Below are positions 58,612-64,000 of a stretch of 64,000 nt of DNA, piece by piece. Position 1 is the first letter of the stretch. Every line of letters starts with the position of its first letter. The stretch is from NCBI RefSeq assembly GCF_018309085.1, contig NZ_CP070502.1, forward strand, positions 3,715,001 to 3,779,000, given 5' to 3'. Made by a program: the position numbers and the translations under genes. A model generated the notes under the pieces. The model ran no database searches. It worked only from the letters and a program-made list of their open reading frames with translations, and was not told the DNA's origin. The stretch is from Sporosarcina sp. Marseille-Q4063. Its GTDB lineage: Bacteria > Bacillota > Bacilli > Bacillales_A > Planococcaceae.

Positions 58612-61012
58612 AGTGATTGTTGACGTCGCGGCCTTTCCGATTGATAGGCCGTTTGATTACATAGTTCCTGAACCGTTGATGTCAATAATTGAACTGGGCG
58701 CGCGTGTTAAAGTTCCTTTCGGGCCTCGGAAAGTCATTGGCTATATAACGAAGTTGAAAGAGGAAAGTGATCTAGAAGCAAGTAAATTAAGACCAATCCA
58801 TGAGTTAGTCGATTTGGAACCAGTGCTAACGAATGAATTGTTAGACCTTTCCAAGTGGCTAGCGGAACAAACCTTATCTTATGAAATTGACGCGATGCAA
58901 GTGATGTTGCCTGCTGCAATGCGCGCAAAATATGAAAAATTTATTATCGTAAATGAACCTAAAGAAATTGATGACATAGAATTCAGCTTGTTCTTAGCTG
59001 GTAGAAATCGTGTTCCGATGAAAGAAGCGGAATCACGCAACTTGCTTGGGGTATTGAAAAGCTTAGTCAAAGATGGAGTCGTGACAGTCGATACAACAGT
59101 TAGTCAACAAACAGCCATGAAAAAAGTCCGGATGATTCGGATGGAAGAAGAAGTAGAACTTGAGCGCATTAAAGAAACATTGCATCAAAATGCGACGCGT
59201 CAAATTGAATTGGTGAATTGGATGATTGAAAATGCCGGGAAAACAGTTCCCGCGAAAACCATCACTGACGCATTAGGGATACAAAGCACGGTCATTAAAG
59301 CGCTTATTGACCGAGGGGCGGCGTATGAAGCATACGAAGAAGTATACCGGGAACCTGAAGCACCCGGACTAAAAGATGTGCCAATTCCGGTGCATTTAAC
59401 AGATGAGCAGGAAGTTGCCTTGGAGAGTATTTCCGCTTCGATAAAAAGTGAGAAGCCAGAGACTTTTTTATTGCACGGTGTCACGGGCAGCGGAAAGACG
59501 GAAGTCTATTTACGCGCTATCCAAGAGGTTTTGGCGAATGGGAAAGAAGCAATTGTTCTTGTCCCCGAAATTTCATTAACGCCGCAAATGACTGCCCGGT
59601 TTAAGGCGCGTTTCGGCCCGCTGGTAGCAGTGATGCATAGTGCGCTTTCTTCCGGTGAAAAATATGATGAGTGGCGAAAAATTCGACGAGGCGAAGTGAA
59701 AGTTGTCGTTGGCGCCAGATCAGCTATTTTCGCACCATTTGAAAATGTTGGAATCATCATTTTGGATGAAGAACATGAGGGAACATATAAACAAGAAGAT
59801 AATCCCCGATATCATGCTAGAGATGTGGCGATTAAAAGGGCTGAATATTATAATTGCCCGGTTATTCTCGGAAGTGCAACTCCATCACTTGAATCTTACG
59901 CACGTGCTTCAAAAGGAGTCTATACATTACTCACTTTAATGAACCGGGCAAAAAATCAAGCGCTTCCTGAAGTAGCTATCGTTGATATGCGTAATGAATT
60001 GAAATCTGGAAATCGATCAATGTTTTCAGTCGCGCTAGCAGAAGCAATCCGAAAACGTTTAGAAGTAGGCGAACAAAGTATTTTATTTCTGAACCGCCGA
60101 GGATTTTCTTCTTTCGTTCTCTGCAGGGATTGCGGAACAACAGTTGAATGCCCGAATTGCGATATTTCATTAACTTATCATCGGGCAAATGAGCGTTTGA
60201 AATGTCACTATTGTGGTCATGAAGAACGTGTTCCTTTAATATGTCCAGAATGTGAAAGTGAACATATTCGTTTTTTTGGAACGGGTACGCAAAAAGTAGA
60301 AGAAGAAATAGCGAATCTCGTTCCAGAAGCACGAGTGATTCGTATGGACGTTGACACGACAAGACGTAAAGGATCTCACGAGCGTTTACTACGGCAATTC
60401 AGTGAAGGGAAAGCCGATATTTTACTGGGGACTCAAATGATTGCGAAAGGGTTAGACTTTCCGAACATTACGCTAGTCGGCGTTCTCGCAGCCGATACGA
60501 CGCTCCATTTGGCAGATTTTCGCGCTGCTGAAAAAACATTTCAATTGATGACTCAAGTAAGTGGACGTGCCGGACGACATGAACTGCCCGGCGAAGTATT
60601 CATTCAAACGTATTCTCCGGAACATTACGCGATTGAATTAGCGAAAGAGCATCATTACGAACCTTTTTATAATTTGGAAATGGCTGCGCGAAGGCAATAT
60701 GGCTATCCGCCATTTTATTTTGTGACGCTTATCCAATTTACACATGAAGATGTCTTGAAGGTTGCAGACTATGCGAGTCGAGCCGCAACCTTTTTACAGT
60801 CGAATTTGTCGCCTGAAACAGTAATTATCGGACCGACAGCAGCTGCGATTAGTCGAGTGAACAATAGATATCGATACCAATGTTTGTTAAAATACAAAAA
60901 AGAGCCTAAGCTAACCGAAACGTTACAACAACTGATCAGATTATACCGTACGGATTGGATTAAGGCAGGCCTTACAATGAGCGTAGATGTAGATCCAGTA
61001 TCTATTTACTAA
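58601..61012 (+). CDS. priA: Primosomal protein N' (replication restart helicase PriA)
   Basis: An 803-residue superfamily 2 helicase restarting stalled forks. ATG 58601 (MIAEVIVDVAAFPIDRPFDY) matches the family N-terminus and overlaps coaBC by 11 bases. The DNA-binding domain is followed by Walker A HGVTGSGKTEVYL, DEEH box IILDEEHEGTYKQ, GSATPSLESY, eight zinc cysteines (CRDCGTTVECPNCDIS to CPECESEH) and motif VI QVSGRAGRHELPG. Complete. Confidence 0.96.
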   Translation: MIAEVIVDVAAFPIDRPFDYIVPEPLMSIIELGARVKVPFGPRKVIGYITKLKEESDLEASKLRPIHELVDLEPVLTNELLDLSKWLAEQTLSYEIDAMQVMLPAAMRAKYEKFIIVNEPKEIDDIEFSLFLAGRNRVPMKEAESRNLLGVLKSLVKDGVVTVDTTVSQQTAMKKVRMIRMEEEVELERIKETLHQNATRQIELVNWMIENAGKTVPAKTITDALGIQSTVIKALIDRGAAYEAYEEVYREPEAPGLKDVPIPVHLTDEQEVALESISASIKSEKPETFLLHGVTGSGKTEVYLRAIQEVLANGKEAIVLVPEISLTPQMTARFKARFGPLVAVMHSALSSGEKYDEWRKIRRGEVKVVVGARSAIFAPFENVGIIILDEEHEGTYKQEDNPRYHARDVAIKRAEYYNCPVILGSATPSLESYARASKGVYTLLTLMNRAKNQALPEVAIVDMRNELKSGNRSMFSVALAEAIRKRLEVGEQSILFLNRRGFSSFVLCRDCGTTVECPNCDISLTYHRANERLKCHYCGHEERVPLICPECESEHIRFFGTGTQKVEEEIANLVPEARVIRMDVDTTRRKGSHERLLRQFSEGKADILLGTQMIAKGLDFPNITLVGVLAADTTLHLADFRAAEKTFQLMTQVSGRAGRHELPGEVFIQTYSPEHYAIELAKEHHYEPFYNLEMAARRQYGYPPFYFVTLIQFTHEDVLKVADYASRAATFLQSNLSPETVIIGPTAAAISRVNNRYRYQCLLKYKKEPKLTETLQQLIRLYRTDWIKAGLTMSVDVDPVSIY

Positions 61013-61036
61013 CCAGAAAGAAATGAGGAACCTAAG

Positions 61037-61555
61037 TTGGCAATAAAAGAAATTGTGGAGCATCCATCTCCCATCCTGTTAAAGAAATGCAAGGAAGTCG
61101 TGAAGTTTGATAAAAAACTTGCTGAACTTCTTGATGATATGTATGAAACGATGAAAGAAGTTGACGGCGTTGGATTAGCAGCACCTCAAATAGGCGAATC
61201 AATCCAAGTTGCTATCGTTGAAGTAGATGAAGAACAAGAGGTAATTGAACTTATTAACCCCGTTGTAACCGCAGTAGGAGGGTCTGAGATTGAAATCGAA
61301 GGATGTCTTAGTTTTCCCGGTGTTTACGGTGAAGTCGAACGTCCTTTTTATGTGAAAGTTGAAGCACAGGAGCGGGACGGCTCACTTTACGAACTTGAAG
61401 CAGAAGGCTATGAAGCGCGTGCAATCCTTCATGAGATAGATCACTTGAATGGTGTTTTATTTGATTCGAAAATTATTCGTATTGTGGATCTTGAAGAACT
61501 CGAGGCGCTTGAGGCTGAGGAAATTGAAATGAGCAGAGAAGGTGAAGAAGTTTGA
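61037..61555 (+). CDS. def: Peptide deformylase
   Basis: A 172-residue iron/zinc enzyme removing the N-terminal formyl group. All three motifs are present: [18 protein letters not shown] with the metal Cys, and HEIDHLNG with the two metal His and catalytic Glu. The acidic C-terminal tail ([17 protein letters not shown]) is longer than in the minimal enzyme. Start TTG 61037 follows ATGAGGAACC. It overlaps fmt by four bases, linking formylation and deformylation. Confidence 0.96.
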   Translation: MAIKEIVEHPSPILLKKCKEVVKFDKKLAELLDDMYETMKEVDGVGLAAPQIGESIQVAIVEVDEEQEVIELINPVVTAVGGSEIEIEGCLSFPGVYGEVERPFYVKVEAQERDGSLYELEAEGYEARAILHEIDHLNGVLFDSKIIRIVDLEELEALEAEEIEMSREGEEV

Positions 61556-62493
61556 CGTCTATTATATTTATGGGGACACCGGATTTTTCAGTGCCGATTT
61601 TATCGATGCTTCGAAGTGAAGGATATGATGTGATTGCTGTCGTCACGCAACCGGATAGACCTGTTGGAAGAAAACGAGTACTAACACCGCCCCCGGTAAA
61701 AGTAGAAGCAGAAAAGCTGGGAATACGCGTCATCCAACCGGAAAAATTAACCGGCTCTGCTGAACTCGATGAAATTATATCCTTGAATGCGGACCTAATA
61801 ATTACCGCAGCATTCGGTCAACTATTGCCAAATGAATTGCTCGATGCACCGAAGCTCGGATGCATTAACGTCCACGCGTCGTTACTGCCGAAATATCGAG
61901 GCGGTGCGCCAATTCATAAGGCAATCATGGACGGTGAAATGGAAACTGGCGTCACGATTATGTATATGGTCGAAAAATTGGACGCAGGCGATATTATCTC
62001 GCAAGTCAGCGTGCCAATCAATGATACAGATGATACGGGAACTTTGTTTGACGTCTTGTCAGAAGCTGGTGTAGATCTACTGAAAAATACACTTCCATCA
62101 ATTCTAAATGAAACGAACGAACGAATTGTTCAAGACGAATCTCTTGTGACGTTTGCGCGTAATATTTCAAGAGAAGAAGAACGCATCGACTGGACAAAGG
62201 GCGGTAAAGAAATTTATGACAAAATCCGTGGTCTACATCCATGGCCAGTCGCCTATTCTGTATTTCAAGACGCCAATGTGAAAATATGGTGGAGCGAAAA
62301 AGTAGAAACCTCGTCCGATGCTGAACCCGGAACGATTATCGATATTGAAACTGATCGTATTATTGTAAAAACGGGTGATAATACCGGAGTAGCAATTACC
62401 GACATCCAACCTGCCGGAAGAAAAAGAATGCCAGCTGAAGTATTTATCCGTGGAATCGGTGCGGCATGGAATAAAGGAGATCGGTTTGAATGA
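61552..62493 (+). CDS. fmt: Methionyl-tRNA formyltransferase
   Basis: A 313-residue enzyme adding a formyl group from 10-formyl-THF to initiator Met-t[17 protein letters not shown] at the N-terminus, the hydrolase/transferase core [13 protein letters not shown], and [33 protein letters not shown] with the catalytic Asn-His. The C-terminal OB-like domain starts near 206. Start TTG 61552 overlaps the def stop; rsmB overlaps its end by four bases. Confidence 0.96.
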   Translation: MTSIIFMGTPDFSVPILSMLRSEGYDVIAVVTQPDRPVGRKRVLTPPPVKVEAEKLGIRVIQPEKLTGSAELDEIISLNADLIITAAFGQLLPNELLDAPKLGCINVHASLLPKYRGGAPIHKAIMDGEMETGVTIMYMVEKLDAGDIISQVSVPINDTDDTGTLFDVLSEAGVDLLKNTLPSILNETNERIVQDESLVTFARNISREEERIDWTKGGKEIYDKIRGLHPWPVAYSVFQDANVKIWWSEKVETSSDAEPGTIIDIETDRIIVKTGDNTGVAITDIQPAGRKRMPAEVFIRGIGAAWNKGDRFE

Positions 62494-63842
62494 CCAGGCC
62501 AACTAAAAAAATATGGAACGGGAATGTGCGCGACGCAGCCCTTTCCATATTGATGGAAATAAACAATAACCAAGCTTATAGCAACCTTTTACTTCATCGA
62601 ACGATAAAGAAATACAATATCGAAACAAAGGATCGTGCGCTATTAACCGAACTAACTTATGGAACTCTCCAACACCGAATGACCCTTGATTATTATTTAG
62701 AACCTTTCGTTCGCGGGAAACTGGATGGTTGGGTACGTGAGCTACTCAGAATGTCGTTGTATCAAATTGTTTATTTGACCAAAATTCCACCTCACGCCGT
62801 CGTTCACGAAGCAGTTGAAATTGCGAAAAGACGCGGCCACAAAAGAATTGCGCCGACAGTTAACGGAATTTTACGTTCCGTGCTACGTAAAGGCGTTCGG
62901 TCGCTTGATGATCTCGAAGATGGCGTCGCCAAGATTGCCATCGAAACGAGTCATCCTAAATGGCTAATCGAACGTTGGATTGACTTGTACGGAGAAGAAG
63001 ACGCAGTTGCAATGGCGCATGAAAATAACAATCCAGCTTCAGTCACGATGAGAGTCAACACTGCAAAAACGACTGTCGATGAGGCGATTGCCGCGCTTAA
63101 GTCTGAAGGAATTGAAGTCCGACGCGGGGAAGTCGTTCCTGAAAGCTTGATTAGTGAATCAGGAAACCCTAGCAACACAGAAAGCTTTAAAAATGGACTC
63201 ATCACCATCCAAGATGAAAGTTCAATGTTGCCTGTTAATGCACTTGATGTAGAACCGGGTATGAAGGTGCTTGATATGTGCGCAGCACCCGGCGGGAAAT
63301 CAACCCATATCGCAGAAAAAATGAACGATGAAGGCGAAGTGTATGCGCATGACATTCACGAGCATAAAATAAAACTGATTCAGTCGAATACAGAAAGACT
63401 CGGTCTCCGTTCGATAATTCCCAAAAGCGGCGATAGTCGAGAGTTAGTAAACTTATACGGTGAATCATCGTTTGACCGAATTCTCCTTGATGCACCATGC
63501 AGCGGATTTGGCGTTATTCGAAGAAAACCGGAAATAAAGTATGTTAAAAATGAGAAAGATATTAAAGGTTTACTGACCATTCAATCAGAACTATTGGACA
63601 CTGCAGAAAAACTTCTAAAACCAAATGGTGTTATCGTGTATAGTACATGTACAGTTGAACATGAAGAAAATCGCGGGATGGTTGAAAGGTTTCTAGAAAA
63701 ACATCAAAATATTGAGCTGATTCCATTGCCGAATTTACATGAAAATGAAAAACTTTCGATTGAAAATGATACACTTCAAGTATTGCCTCAACACTTCGGG
63801 GGAGACGGTTTTTTCGTCGCAGCTTTTAGAAAAAAACTTTAA
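62490..63842 (+). CDS. rsmB: 16S rRNA (cytosine967-C5)-methyltransferase RsmB
   Basis: A 450-residue RNA m5C methyltransferase. The N-terminal NusB-like domain (about 8-140) is followed by a catalytic domain with SAM motif [36 protein letters not shown] with one catalytic Cys (DAPCSG) and [16 protein letters not shown] with the second (TCT). Ends 33 bases before the phosphatase gene. In B. subtilis rlmN lies in that gap; it is missing here. Confidence 0.96.
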   Translation: MTRPTKKIWNGNVRDAALSILMEINNNQAYSNLLLHRTIKKYNIETKDRALLTELTYGTLQHRMTLDYYLEPFVRGKLDGWVRELLRMSLYQIVYLTKIPPHAVVHEAVEIAKRRGHKRIAPTVNGILRSVLRKGVRSLDDLEDGVAKIAIETSHPKWLIERWIDLYGEEDAVAMAHENNNPASVTMRVNTAKTTVDEAIAALKSEGIEVRRGEVVPESLISESGNPSNTESFKNGLITIQDESSMLPVNALDVEPGMKVLDMCAAPGGKSTHIAEKMNDEGEVYAHDIHEHKIKLIQSNTERLGLRSIIPKSGDSRELVNLYGESSFDRILLDAPCSGFGVIRRKPEIKYVKNEKDIKGLLTIQSELLDTAEKLLKPNGVIVYSTCTVEHEENRGMVERFLEKHQNIELIPLPNLHENEKLSIENDTLQVLPQHFGGDGFFVAAFRKKL

Positions 63843-63875
63843 GATATAAATAGACAAGATAGAATGGGGAGATGG

Positions 63876-64000
63876 ATGGTGCAATTTGAAGTTCTTTCAG
63901 ATATTGGGAAAAAAAGAACAGTGAATGAAGACGGCGCGGCGGTCTTTACACTTCCCGAAGGAATAACACTTGCGGTCATTGCAGATGGTATGGGGGGACA
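63876..64000 (+). CDS. prpC: PP2C-type serine/threonine protein phosphatase, 3' end outside window
   Basis: The first 41 codons of a PP2C phosphatase, cut by the window edge. FEVLSDIGKKRTVNEDGAAV carries the RxxNED metal-site motif and ITLAVIADGMGG the DGMGG motif. Start ATG 63876 or GTG 63879 lies just after GGGGAG. In Bacilli prpC is followed by the PASTA kinase prkC, which acts on division and wall proteins; that gene would lie beyond the window. Confidence 0.9.
   Translation, partial: MVQFEVLSDIGKKRTVNEDGAAVFTLPEGITLAVIADGMGG

Overview
This is one contiguous stretch of a low-to-moderate GC, spore-forming Bacillales chromosome, most like Sporosarcina or a related Planococcaceae genus. The reasons are the B. 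subtilis-like order of the ylb, dcw, ylm, pyr and ylo gene blocks, the sporulation genes (spoVD, spoIIGA, sigE, sigG), and frequent GTG/TTG starts with strong AGGAGG ribosome sites. No rRNA, tRNA, prophage, insertion sequence or CRISPR array was seen. The genus assignment is inference from gene order and protein character only.

Layout. 1-9.4 kb: the ylb block (ylbF end, ylbG, rsmD, coaD, ylbJ-like, ylbL, tmcAL/ylbM, ylbN, rpmF). It is interrupted by a membrane-anchored GDPD-like protein and by a guanine-riboswitch xpt-pbuX purine salvage unit. 9.5-13.6 kb: an enoyl-CoA hydratase-family gene, then a three-gene biotin-dependent acyl-CoA carboxylase operon whose promoter carries a consensus CcpA (cre) site. 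13.6-16.6 kb: panE, a DUF3397-like membrane protein and bshC. 16.8-31.6 kb: the division and cell wall cluster, mraZ to ftsZ, without murE, murG or murB. 31.7-32.0 kb: a striking non-coding array of 21-bp phased motifs. 32.1-34.6 kb: spoIIGA-sigE-sigG. 34.7-38.0 kb: ylmC, ylmE, sepF, ylmG, ylmH and divIVA. 38.0-41.1 kb: T-box-controlled ileS. 41.2-54.2 kb: lspA, rluD and the complete pyrimidine operon pyrR-P-B-C-AA-AB-K-D-F-E behind one PyrR attenuator. 54.3-54.5 kb: a second array of the 21-bp motif family. 54.6-64 kb: rqcH (minus strand), then gmk, rpoZ, coaBC, priA, def, fmt, rsmB and the start of the PP2C phosphatase gene prpC.

The genes serve envelope growth and division, sporulation commitment, nucleotide supply, and translation start and quality control. 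Most are close to textbook. The unusual material is: (1) two intergenic arrays, after ftsZ and after pyrE, built from one 21-bp motif family with the same 21-21-21-29 spacing and 92-bp higher-order unit, plus a third 21-bp-period array with another consensus after pbuX; (2) a CarA (PyrAA) in the pyr operon that has lost its glutaminase nucleophile Cys and catalytic His, suggesting ammonia-dependent carbamoyl phosphate synthesis; (3) a GDPD-fold protein lacking three catalytic or metal-binding residues and so a probable pseudoenzyme.
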